The notes under the pieces were generated by a model. The model searched no databases. It was not told where the DNA came from and was given only the letters and a program-made list of their open reading frames with translations. Position numbers and translations under genes: made by a program. This document shows positions 49,138-57,419 of a DNA stretch of 64,000 nt, in pieces; within the stretch, counting starts at the first letter, position 1, and each line of letters begins with the position of its first letter. This DNA is from BOG-938 sp035524315 (GTDB lineage: Bacteria > Pseudomonadota > Alphaproteobacteria > Caulobacterales > Caulobacteraceae). The DNA lies in the NCBI GenBank assembly GCA_035524315.1, contig DATKPD010000067.1:23141-87140 (forward strand). The letters run 5' to 3'.

Positions 49138-49221
49138 CGCGCCTGCGGGGCGCTGGGGGCGGGCGGAAAAAGATCCGTGGTCAAGCTTGTTCGCCGCGGC
49201 GGCGGCTGGCAACGATGCGCC

Positions 49222-49791
49222 ATGGTCGCCCCTCATCCGGACACGACGGTTCGATATCACCTCAGGGAATCGACCAAGGACAGCCACGAACACGTCGATC
49301 GGGCCTTCGCCCGGTTCGATCTAAACGATCCCGGCGGGTACGCCGCGTTCCTGCGAGCTCACGCCCGCGTCGTGCCAGCGCTCGAAAACGCCGTGAACGG
49401 ACAGGCGCTCTGGAGCGGATGGACGCCGCGCGCGCCGGCTCTGCTGGAAGACCTGCGTGCGCTTGGCGCGGCGCCGCCGGCGTCCTGGCCCGAGGTCCGG
49501 GCCTTGGGCCCCGCGGCGGCCTGGGGCCTGCAATATGTGCTGGAAGGCTCAAAGCTCGGCGGGGCCGTCCTGGCGCGCCGCGTCGGGGCAAGGCTGCCGC
49601 GCCGATATCTGACGGCCGACACAGGCGGCTGGCGTCCGTTCCAGGCCGAACTGGAACGCGCGGGCGGCGCGGGCGACCCTGTGTGGCGAGACCAGGCAAC
49701 GCGGGCCGCGAAAGAAGCGTTCAGTCTTTTTCGCGCGGCCGCGGACCAGGAGTCGGGGCGCCCAGAGTCGGATTGCCTGAGTGACCACTGA
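49222..49791 (+). CDS. bphO: Heme oxygenase for bacteriophytochrome (BphO)
   Basis: A 189-aa biliverdin-forming heme oxygenase. The proximal His is in ESTKDSHEHVDRAF, and GLQYVLEGSKLGGAVL is the distal helix with its glycines. The ATG at 49222 gives the usual size of about 190 aa; an upstream extension would be unsupported. It overlaps the phytochrome GTG by 11 bp, so chromophore and apoprotein are made together. Heme, reductant and oxygen are its substrates. Confidence 0.9.
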   Translation: MVAPHPDTTVRYHLRESTKDSHEHVDRAFARFDLNDPGGYAAFLRAHARVVPALENAVNGQALWSGWTPRAPALLEDLRALGAAPPASWPEVRALGPAAAWGLQYVLEGSKLGGAVLARRVGARLPRRYLTADTGGWRPFQAELERAGGAGDPVWRDQATRAAKEAFSLFRAAADQESGRPESDCLSDH

Positions 49792-52351
49792 ACACAGCCC
49801 GGACTTCGCCGTCGACATCACCAACTGCGACCGCGAACCGATCCATGTGCTGGGCGCCATCCAGCCGTTCGGCGTCCTGATCGCCGTCAGCGCCGATTGG
49901 ATCGTCGCCCGCGTCAGCGCCAATACGCTGGAGCAGATCGGCGTGGCGCCCTCGGATCTGCTCGGCCAGCCCGTGGCGCGGTTCATCCTGCCCGAGGCGC
50001 TGCACGCGATCCGCAACCGGGTGGCGATGCTTCGGGGCGCGGACGCGGTGGAGCGGTTGTTTTCGGTCGATCTGATCGCGGGCCGGCCGGCCTTCGACAT
50101 CGCGGTTCATTTTTCCGGCTCTGTGGTGGTGATCGAGGCCGAGCCGGCGCGCGGCGACGAGATCGAGGTCGCGTCCCTGGTGCGCAGCATGGTCGGGCGC
50201 CAGGCCGCCGCGGAGAGCACCAGCGCCTTCTACCGCGAAGGCGCGCGCCAGGTGCGGGCCCTGACGGGCTTCGACCGGGTGATGGTCTACCGCTTCGACG
50301 CCGCCGGCAGCGGCGAGGTGGTGGCCGAGGCGCTGCGGCCCGGCGTGGACAGCTTCCTTGGCCTGAACTACCCGGCCAGCGATATTCCGGCCCAGGCCCG
50401 CGCCCTCTATCTGCGCAGCGTGTTCCGCATCATCGCCGACGTGAACGCCGCGCCCGCCACGATCACGCCCCGGCTGAACGGCGCCGGCGAAGCGCTCGAC
50501 CAGTCGCTGTCGGTGCTGCGGGCGGTGTCGCCGATCCATATCGAGTATCTCAAGAACATGGGCGTGGCCGCCTCGCTGTCGATCTCGATCATCGTCGGCG
50601 GACGGCTGTGGGGCCTGTTCGCCTGCCACCACTATGAGCCCCGCCTGCCGAGCTTCGCCCAGCGCAGCGCCTCGGAACTGTTTGGCCAGATGTTCTCGAT
50701 GATGCTCGAAAGCCGCGAGCGCCAGGAGGCCGGGGAATACGAAGGCCGGGCGCGGGCCGTGGCCGACCGGCTGATGGCGGCGGCGGCCCAGGACAACGCC
50801 CTGCTCGGCAACGCCGACTGGCTGGGCGAGGTGATCTTCGACGCGGTGCCCGCCGATGGCGTCGGCGTGCTGGTCGACGGGCAGACCGCGCTGTCGGGCC
50901 TGACGCCGAGCAAGCCGGAGTTCCTGGCCATCACCGCGACGCTCAACCGTCTGGCCGCCAGCCAGGTGTTCACCACCGACCAGATTTCGTCCCTGCTGCC
51001 GGAGGCCGAGCGCTACGCCAACCGCGCGGCGGGTCTGCTGGCCATCCCGATCTCGCGCGCGCCGCGCGACTATGTGGTGCTGTTCCGCAGCGAGAAGCTG
51101 CGCTCGGTGCGCTGGGCCGGCAACCAGGAGAAGGCGATCGAGTACGGCCCCAACGGTCCTCGCCTGACGCCGCGCAAGAGCTTCGAGGAATGGTCCGAGC
51201 TGGTCAAAGGCAAGGCCGCTCCGTTCACCGACGCCGAGAAGCGCGTGGCGGAGGCCCTGAGGACGGCGCTGCTGGAAGTGGTGCTGCGCCTGTCGGAGAA
51301 CGTGTGGGAGGAGCGTCAGCGCGCCCATCAGCAGCAGGAGTTGCTGATCGCCGAGCTCAATCACCGGGTGCGCAACATCCTGGCGCTGATCCGGGGCCTG
51401 GTCGCCCAAAGCCGCCGGACCTCTCTCACCGCCGAGGATTTCGTCGCCACCCTCGACAACCGCATCCAGGCTCTGGCGCGCGCCCACGACCAGATCACCG
51501 CCGACCGGTGGGGCCCGGCCCGGCTCAAGGACCTGATCGAAACCGAAAGCGCCGCCTACCTGGGCGACCGTCGCGGTCGCATTGGCTTGACCGGCCCCAA
51601 TGTGCTGATCGACCCGACCTCCTTCACCGTCCTGGCCCTGGTGATCCATGAACTGCTCACCAACGCCGCCAAATACGGCGCCCTGGCCGACAGCCGCGGC
51701 GAAGTGGCCATCGCCTGGCGGATCGACGACGCGGGCAGCCTTAATCTGTCATGGCGCGAGAGCGGCGGCCCGGCGGTGACCGCGCCCAGCCGGCGCGGGT
51801 TCGGCTCGACCATCATCGAGCGCTCGATCCCCTATGATCTGGGCGGCAGCGCCGTCAGCCACTACCGCCTGTCGGGCTTTGAGGCCGACTTCGTGATTCC
51901 GGCCAAGTTCGTCGTGTCGGTTTTGCCCGAAACGGCCAAGCCCAAGCCGTCCGCGGCGCCGGTCCCGGCCGTCGTCCAGCCCCTGGCCGGCCGGACCATA
52001 TTGTTGGTGGAAGACAGCATGATCGTGGCCCTGGACAGCGAGGACACCCTGCGCGAACTGGGCGCCAAGTCGGTGCTGGTGGCGGCGTCCTGCCAGCAGG
52101 CCCTGGCGGTCCTGGCGGAAAGCGCCATCGACTTTGCGATCCTCGACTTCAACCTTGGCTCGGAGACCAGCCTGCCCGTCGCTGAGGCGCTGATGGCGAG
52201 CGGCGTGAGCTTCGTGTTCGCCACCGGCTATGGCGACAGCCTGGACCTGGACAGCCGGTTCGACGATGTGGGCGTGGTCAAGAAGCCCTATGTCGGCGCC
52301 GATATCGTCGCCGCCATCAGCGGTGAAGGGCGGGCCGACATCTGGCAGTGA
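49781..52351 (+). CDS. bphP: Bacteriophytochrome hybrid kinase (PAS-GAF-PHY-HWE kinase-receiver)
   Basis: An 856-aa red/far-red photosensor. C16 in DITNCDREPIH is the biliverdin attachment site. The GAF domain has the LNYPASDIPAQAR motif with its key Asp near residue 195; the PHY tongue contains VVLFRSEKLRSVRWAG. The kinase is of the HWE/HisKA_2 type, with the phospho-His in ELNHRVRN near 528 and a GHKL ATPase ending at about 705. A receiver closes the protein with ILLVEDS and the phospho-Asp in ILDFNLG. GTG start at 49781 within bphO. Output gene not in the window. Confidence 0.93.
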   Translation: MTTEHSPDFAVDITNCDREPIHVLGAIQPFGVLIAVSADWIVARVSANTLEQIGVAPSDLLGQPVARFILPEALHAIRNRVAMLRGADAVERLFSVDLIAGRPAFDIAVHFSGSVVVIEAEPARGDEIEVASLVRSMVGRQAAAESTSAFYREGARQVRALTGFDRVMVYRFDAAGSGEVVAEALRPGVDSFLGLNYPASDIPAQARALYLRSVFRIIADVNAAPATITPRLNGAGEALDQSLSVLRAVSPIHIEYLKNMGVAASLSISIIVGGRLWGLFACHHYEPRLPSFAQRSASELFGQMFSMMLESRERQEAGEYEGRARAVADRLMAAAAQDNALLGNADWLGEVIFDAVPADGVGVLVDGQTALSGLTPSKPEFLAITATLNRLAASQVFTTDQISSLLPEAERYANRAAGLLAIPISRAPRDYVVLFRSEKLRSVRWAGNQEKAIEYGPNGPRLTPRKSFEEWSELVKGKAAPFTDAEKRVAEALRTALLEVVLRLSENVWEERQRAHQQQELLIAELNHRVRNILALIRGLVAQSRRTSLTAEDFVATLDNRIQALARAHDQITADRWGPARLKDLIETESAAYLGDRRGRIGLTGPNVLIDPTSFTVLALVIHELLTNAAKYGALADSRGEVAIAWRIDDAGSLNLSWRESGGPAVTAPSRRGFGSTIIERSIPYDLGGSAVSHYRLSGFEADFVIPAKFVVSVLPETAKPKPSAAPVPAVVQPLAGRTILLVEDSMIVALDSEDTLRELGAKSVLVAASCQQALAVLAESAIDFAILDFNLGSETSLPVAEALMASGVSFVFATGYGDSLDLDSRFDDVGVVKKPYVGADIVAAISGEGRADIWQ

Positions 52352-52486
52352 TCGGGCCTGGGTCGTGACCGGATCGGCGCGCCCGACAAAACGCTGACCG
52401 CCGCGCCCTTGTAAGCGCACCGGGCAGACCGATATGCCGCAGGCCGCCCCGATCGGCGTTTCGCCCAACCGACGAGAGTTCCCCGC

Positions 52487-53605
52487 ATGTCCGCCTTGTT
52501 TTCCCCGTTCCAGCTCAAAGACATCACCCTGCGCAACCGCATCGCGGTCCCGCCCATGTGCCAATACAGCGCCGTGGAGGGCGTCATCACCGACTGGCAC
52601 GAGCCGCACTATGTCGGCATGGCGCGCGGCGGGCCTGGCCTGGTGATCGTCGAGGCCACGGGCGTGTCGCCGGACGGCCGCATCACGCCGGGCTGCACGG
52701 GTCTGTGGAACGACGCCCAGGCCGAGGCTCTGGCGCGCGTCGCCGCCGGCATCAAGAAATGGGGCGCGGTCGCGGGCATCCAGATCGGCCACGCCGGCCG
52801 CAAGGCCAGCGCCAACCGCCCGTGGGAGGGTGACGACCACATTCCCGAGGGCGATCCGCGCGGCTGGGACACCCTTTCGCCGTCGGCGATCGCCTTCGGC
52901 GGCGCCCTGAACAAGGTCCCCAAGGCGATGACGCTGGACGACATCGCGCGCGTGCGCGGCGATTTCGTCGCGGCCGCCGAGCGCGCCCGCGACGCCGGCT
53001 TCGACTGGCTGGAGCTGCATTTCGCCCACGGCTATCTGGGTCAGAGCTTCTTCTCGGTCCACGCCAACACGCGCGAGGACGCCTACGGCGGCGACGCCGC
53101 CCGGCGCGGGCTCTTCCTGCTCGAAACCCTGCAGGCGGTGCGCGCCGTGTGGCCCGAGAACCGGCCCCTGACCGCCCGGTTCGGCGTGATCGAATTCGAC
53201 GGACGCGACGAGGAGACCCTGCAGGAGGCCATCGACCTGACTCGCGGCTTCCGCCAGGCGGGTCTCGATATGCTCAACGTCAGCCTGGGATTCTCCACCC
53301 CCGAAGCCAAGGTCCCCTGGGCGCCGGCCTTCATGGCGCCGATCGCCGCGCGGGTGCGCCAGGCGACGGGCCTGCCGGTGGCGACCGCCTGGGGCATGGA
53401 GGCGCCCGCCGACGCGGAACGGGCGGTGGCGGAGGGCCAACTCGACGTGGCGATGATGGCCCGGGCGCACCTGGCCGATCCCCATTATGCGTTCAAGACC
53501 GCCCGCGATCTGAAGGTTGAGAATTCGTCCTCGCTTCTGCCCGAGCCCTACGCCTATTGGCTGGCGCGCTACCCGGGGCCACAGAAGGGCGAGGCGGTCG
53601 ACTAG
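52487..53605 (+). CDS. namA: NADH:flavin oxidoreductase, YqjM-type old yellow enzyme
   Basis: A 372-aa FMN enzyme that reduces activated C=C bonds. Seen: FQLKDITLRNRIAVPPMCQY with the YqjM-type Cys in PMCQYSA, VEATGVSPDGRITPGC, QIGHAGRKAS, WLELHFAHGYLGQSFFS and the C-terminal phosphate loop around ATGLPVATAWG. The usual short thermophilic-like OYE length. It ends 6 bp from the converging ParA-like gene. Physiological substrate unknown. Confidence 0.9.
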   Translation: MSALFSPFQLKDITLRNRIAVPPMCQYSAVEGVITDWHEPHYVGMARGGPGLVIVEATGVSPDGRITPGCTGLWNDAQAEALARVAAGIKKWGAVAGIQIGHAGRKASANRPWEGDDHIPEGDPRGWDTLSPSAIAFGGALNKVPKAMTLDDIARVRGDFVAAAERARDAGFDWLELHFAHGYLGQSFFSVHANTREDAYGGDAARRGLFLLETLQAVRAVWPENRPLTARFGVIEFDGRDEETLQEAIDLTRGFRQAGLDMLNVSLGFSTPEAKVPWAPAFMAPIAARVRQATGLPVATAWGMEAPADAERAVAEGQLDVAMMARAHLADPHYAFKTARDLKVENSSSLLPEPYAYWLARYPGPQKGEAVD

Positions 53606-53611
53606 CGCGTC

Positions 53612-54328
53612 TTAGAGGGCGGCGATCAGGCCACGGGCCAAGGCTGCGCTGCGCATCACGGTCGCCAGGTCCAGGGCGTTGGCGCGCGCCGCCGCCGCGC
53701 CGGGGACCTGCCGCGCGACCAGCGCCTCGAAGCCGCCGCCGTAGGCGAACAGTAGGCGCAGCGCCTCCTTGTCGATCACCGCGGTGGGCAGCAAAGGCAT
53801 GCCGCTCTGCTCGAGCCGGGTGGTCGCCGCCTTGAGCGAGCGCGGCCGCAGCAGGGGCGGAACGCGGGTGAGTAGGGCGCAGTGCAGCGCAGGCTTGCTC
53901 AACCGCATCTTGGGCAGGGCCAGCATGCTCTGGGCGCTCAGGGCCATGTCGACGTCGAGCGGCGAGGGGCCTAGCGGGGTGACGATCAGGTCGGGCTTGA
54001 GGGCCTGAATCGCGCCCATGCCCGCCATCGACCCCTCGGTGTCGGCAATCAGCCAGTCGGGCCGGCCGCGCAGGGCCGCGCGCACGGCGTCGGGAATGTC
54101 CATCGCGGTCGGCGCCGCCTGAACGGTAAGGCCGGGCGGGCGCCCCGGCATCTCGGCCCATCGCACCAGGGGCCTGTTGGGATCGGCGTCGACCATGGCC
54201 ACGCGGTCGTGCTGTTCGCAGAGGCCCAGAGCGAGGGTCAGGGCCGCCGTGGTCTTGCCGCAACCGCCCTTGGGGCTGGCGAAGACGACGGTTAGCACGG
54301 GCGACTGGGGGACAGGCAGCCCGAGCAA
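53612..54328 (-). CDS. ParA-like P-loop ATPase
   Basis: A 238-aa Walker-type ATPase of the ParA/MinD family. The deviant Walker A is SPKGGCGKTTAALTLALGL, with Walker A' as VAMVDADPNRPLVRW and Walker B region DWLIADTEGSMAG. There is no N-terminal helix-turn-helix and no ParB or parS near, so it is an orphan of the VirC1-like kind and not the chromosome partitioning protein. Client (plasmid, protein complex or organelle) unknown. Confidence 0.85.
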   Translation of the reverse strand: MLGLPVPQSPVLTVVFASPKGGCGKTTAALTLALGLCEQHDRVAMVDADPNRPLVRWAEMPGRPPGLTVQAAPTAMDIPDAVRAALRGRPDWLIADTEGSMAGMGAIQALKPDLIVTPLGPSPLDVDMALSAQSMLALPKMRLSKPALHCALLTRVPPLLRPRSLKAATTRLEQSGMPLLPTAVIDKEALRLLFAYGGGFEALVARQVPGAAAARANALDLATVMRSAALARGLIAAL

Positions 54329-54488
54329 GGACGACCGGAGCGCGAACGAGCAGGACTAGGGTTCAAGGCATGTGGCTCCCAGCCCCGTCATCGGGCTGTC
54401 ATATTAAGGATGAAAATCAATGCCGACACCGCCAAGTTGCATCGGGCGGCAAAATTAGCTGGCCGGCGGGCGCCTTGGGTCAGACGGC

Positions 54489-55286
54489 TCACGGCCGGCA
54501 GCGGTGGTCCTGCAACTCCTCGGCGCTGGCCGGGTCGCCCAAGGCGGGGTCGGCGCGGTCGGCCAAGAGGTAGAAGCCGTCCTCGGACGCGCCGACCAGG
54601 GCCAGGGCCCAGGCGCCCATCTGGCGGCGCGCGCCGGGCTGCTCGGCGGCGAGCAGGGCGAAGGGATTGGTCCGGGCCAGGGCGTTGGCGTCCAGCCACC
54701 GAAGGCGGTAGCGATGGCCCTTGAGCACGATCGCCGTCCACCGCCCGTCACGCGGCGCGGCGGCGGCGTTCAGCGCGGCGCCGACCGAGGCGTCGAGACA
54801 GTCGATGTGCAGGTGAAGCTGGTCCTGCGATCGGCCATATTGCGAATTGACCGCGACCGCCAGCTGGTCCGCGGCCAGCGGACGGCCCAGGCGGGCCTCG
54901 ACTAGGTGGCGCTGGCCCCAGGCCTGAGCGAAATAGTTGGGCGCGCCGGGCGCCAGGATGGCCGGGTCCTCGATACCGGTGATCTTCGCGGTGGGCATCA
55001 GCAGGTACTGGCTGGCCCCGTCGCGATCCTTGAGCACCACGAACCCATGAGCCTCGCCGCCGGCGAGATCGACCAGGGCGCAGGGCGCCGGCTGGCCCTG
55101 GCTCAGCTGATCGGGCACGCAATGGTCATGCAGGATGGTCCAGAGCGTCTGGCCGTCCGGGTGCACCGGCGGGGGCGGCAGGCCGGGCGCGGCGCCGGCG
55201 CAGGCCGCAAGCGACGCGGCCAGGGCGATGGCAGCCGCCCAGCGCGGGCGGAGGCCCTTCGGCCGGGGTGTGCGTTTCACGAGCAT
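54489..55286 (-). CDS. cdh: CDP-diacylglycerol diphosphatase, lipoprotein
   Basis: A 265-aa protein. The N-terminus has a lipoprotein signal with lipobox LAAC (ALAASLAACAGAA). The HIT-related Cdh domain shows LWTILHDHCVP, FVVLKDRDGASQYLLMPTAK, ITGIEDPAI and NSQYGRSQDQLHLHIDC with the H-L-H catalytic motif. It cleaves CDP-diacylglycerol to CMP and phosphatidate at the membrane. I chose the ATG at 55286, which puts the signal peptide at the N-terminus; a longer frame from 55523 would bury it. Confidence 0.86.
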   Translation of the reverse strand: MLVKRTPRPKGLRPRWAAAIALAASLAACAGAAPGLPPPPVHPDGQTLWTILHDHCVPDQLSQGQPAPCALVDLAGGEAHGFVVLKDRDGASQYLLMPTAKITGIEDPAILAPGAPNYFAQAWGQRHLVEARLGRPLAADQLAVAVNSQYGRSQDQLHLHIDCLDASVGAALNAAAAPRDGRWTAIVLKGHRYRLRWLDANALARTNPFALLAAEQPGARRQMGAWALALVGASEDGFYLLADRADPALGDPASAEELQDHRCRP

Positions 55287-55398
55287 GGCCGCCTGCGGTT
55301 CGTTTCGCCCCTGTTTGGCACGTTCGCGGCGCAGAATCATCGCCGTCCACGCGCCCTTTGGGCTGGCGCCGGGTGCGGGGCTCGGCTTGAATTGATCC

Positions 55399-55893
55399 AT
55401 GACGAACAGCCTGACCATTCGCGACGCGGTTCCCGGCGACGCGCCGCAGATCTGGCGCTTCATCCGGATGCTGGCCGAATACGAGCGCCTGGAGCACCGC
55501 ATGGTCGCCACCGAGGCCGACATCGCCCGCGGCCTGTTCGGACCCTCGCCGCGCGTGTTCGCTGATATCGCCGAATGGGACGGCGAACCGATCGGATTTT
55601 CGGCTTGGTTCTACAACTTCTCGACCTTCGCGGGCCTTCCCGGGATCTATGTCGAGGACCTGTTCGTGCTGCCGGCCGCGCGCGGGCGCGGGGCGGGGCG
55701 GGCGCTGCTGGCCCGGCTGGCGCGGCGTTGCCTGGACGAGGGCGTGGCGCGGCTCGACTGGGCGGTGCTGGACTGGAACCGGCCGGCGATCGAGGTTTAC
55801 GCCAGATTGGGCGCAGAGGCGCACGACGACTGGCGATTGCGCCGCCTCAGCGGGCAGGCCCTGCAGGCATTGGCGGATAGTTCGGACCGATAG
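55399..55893 (+). CDS. GNAT N-acetyltransferase, diamine acetyltransferase-like
   Basis: A 164-aa acetyltransferase. TIRDAVPGDAPQIWRFIRML at the start, WFYNFSTFAGLPGIYVEDLF in the middle and the acetyl-CoA loop RGRGAGRALLARLARRC followed by LDWNRPAIEVYARLGA match the spermidine/spermine acetyltransferase-like group. The real acceptor is not known. Diverges from the cdh gene at 112 bp. Confidence 0.88.
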   Translation: MTNSLTIRDAVPGDAPQIWRFIRMLAEYERLEHRMVATEADIARGLFGPSPRVFADIAEWDGEPIGFSAWFYNFSTFAGLPGIYVEDLFVLPAARGRGAGRALLARLARRCLDEGVARLDWAVLDWNRPAIEVYARLGAEAHDDWRLRRLSGQALQALADSSDR

Positions 55894-55962
55894 CGCGCCG
55901 CCGTAGCCGATTTGGATGCTTCCGGGTTAGACTCGCCGAGCCTGTTGTGGAGGGGCGCGAAA

Positions 55963-57147
55963 ATGACTGCCCAGCGCCCGTTGATTCCGGCCCTGCCCCA
56001 GGCCGCGCCCTCGTCCACCGCCCGCAACGCCTTGATTCTGATCGCCGTGGTCGCGTCGGGCTTCGCCCTGTTCGCCCTGCAGGCGATCCTAACGCCCCTG
56101 GCCTTGGCGCTGTTCCTGATGGTCTTGATCGACGGCTTTTCGCGCGTTCTGCGCCAGCGCCTGCCAAGCCTGTCTGAGGGCCTGGCGTTCGTGCTGGCCA
56201 TTCTCCTGACGGTGGTGGGTTTCGTGGGCGCCGCCGCCCTGGTGGCCGAGGACGCCGGTCAGTTCCTGGGTCAGCTGGTGACCAACCTGCCGCGTCTCAA
56301 CCGCGTGATCGCCGAGGTCGGGCCTCACGTCGGCCTGCACGCCGCCCCGACAGTCGACGAGCTGATGCGGCAGCTCGACCCGGTGCGCTATGTCGGCGCC
56401 GTCGCCCAGGCGCTGCAGGGCTTCGCCTCCGAATCCGTGCTGGTGATGATCTACCTCGGCTTCCTCTTCGCCTCCCGTCCAGGCCTGAGGCACAAGACCG
56501 AGCGGCTGTTCCCCGTGCCCGAAGAGCGGGAAAACGCCCGCCAGGTGTTCATGCATATCCGCAACGGCATCGAACGGTATCTGTGGGTGCAGACCGTGTC
56601 GGGCCTGATTATCGCCGCCGGATCGGGCGTGGTGATCGCCCTGGTCGGGATGGACGACGCCCTGTTCTGGGCCTTCCTGGTGCTGGTGGCCAGTTATGTG
56701 CCGATCATCGGCGGGCTGGCCGCCATGCTCTTGCCCTGCCTGTTCGCCCTGGTCTCGTTCGACGCCCACTGGCACGCCCTGGCCCTGTTCGCGGGGCTGT
56801 CGGTGATCAATTTCGGGGTCGGTAATATCCTGCTGCCGCGCATGCAGGGGCGCAGCCTCAACCTCGACGCGGTGGTGATCCTTCTGGCCCTGTCGTTCTG
56901 GGGCCTGGTGTGGGGCATCACCGGCATGTTCCTGTCCACGCCCCTGACCGTCACCCTGATGGTGGTGGCCGAGCAGTTTCCCGGCGCCAAATGGCTCGCC
57001 ATCCTGCTGTCGGGCGACGGCGACCCGGAGACGCCGCTGCAGACTGCGGGACCGGATCCGTCCGCGTCCCTGCCAGCCTCCGGGCGCCCGGCGCGCCGCG
57101 GGCGCGGCGCGGCGGCGGACGAACCCTCCGCCGTCACGAAAAGGTGA
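55963..57147 (+). CDS. AI-2E/PerM family transporter
   Basis: A 394-aa membrane protein with about seven to eight helices. ALILIAVVASGFALFALQAI forms the first helix, the soluble middle holds LVTNLPRLNRVIAEVG, and the end carries ILLALSFWGLVWGITGMFLS with PLTVTLMVV, the family signature. The C-terminus is basic and disordered. The ATG at 55963 follows GGAGGGG by 8 bases. Members export AI-2 or act as sodium/proton exchangers; the cargo here is not known. Confidence 0.87.
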   Translation: MTAQRPLIPALPQAAPSSTARNALILIAVVASGFALFALQAILTPLALALFLMVLIDGFSRVLRQRLPSLSEGLAFVLAILLTVVGFVGAAALVAEDAGQFLGQLVTNLPRLNRVIAEVGPHVGLHAAPTVDELMRQLDPVRYVGAVAQALQGFASESVLVMIYLGFLFASRPGLRHKTERLFPVPEERENARQVFMHIRNGIERYLWVQTVSGLIIAAGSGVVIALVGMDDALFWAFLVLVASYVPIIGGLAAMLLPCLFALVSFDAHWHALALFAGLSVINFGVGNILLPRMQGRSLNLDAVVILLALSFWGLVWGITGMFLSTPLTVTLMVVAEQFPGAKWLAILLSGDGDPETPLQTAGPDPSASLPASGRPARRGRGAAADEPSAVTKR

Positions 57148-57183
57148 AAGCCAGGGGCTGAAATCCCAGGCTCCGATTCCCAT

Positions 57184-57375
57184 TTAATGAGCAGAGGCCG
57201 GTCGCAAACCCTCGCCGGCCTTGAAGCGGCGCTCCCGTTCGTCCCCGCGATGGAGCGTCAGCGAACCGTCTTCGCCGAACCGCCCCTTCGGCAAGACAGC
57301 GCCGTCGGTCGGGTCATCTGGCCGGCGGCGTTTTCGCGTCAACCTTTCTGCGCAATATCGGTTTAAAACCCGCAC
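57184..57375 (-). CDS. Possible small basic protein, 63 aa
   Basis: A short frame in the 272-bp gap between the AI-2E transporter and the glutamate dehydrogenase genes. It starts at GTG with no clear ribosome site, but its codons end mostly in G or C as in the flanking genes, and the sequence LPKGRFGEDGSLTLHRGDER reads like a protein. No family known. May be chance. Confidence 0.33.
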   Translation of the reverse strand: MRVLNRYCAERLTRKRRRPDDPTDGAVLPKGRFGEDGSLTLHRGDERERRFKAGEGLRPASAH

Positions 57376-57419
57376 AGGTGCGCCGGGCGCACGCGAGACG
57401 CGCTCCAGGGAAAAGCCTC

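Noticed and set aside
49721..51649. 642-aa frame antisense to the bacteriophytochrome gene
   Set aside because: Low-complexity protein typical of antisense reading of GC-rich genes; the opposite strand has full PAS-GAF-PHY motifs.
51749..53485. 578-aa frame antisense to the end of bphP and the flavin oxidoreductase gene
   Set aside because: It spans two well-supported genes on the other strand and has no motif of its own.
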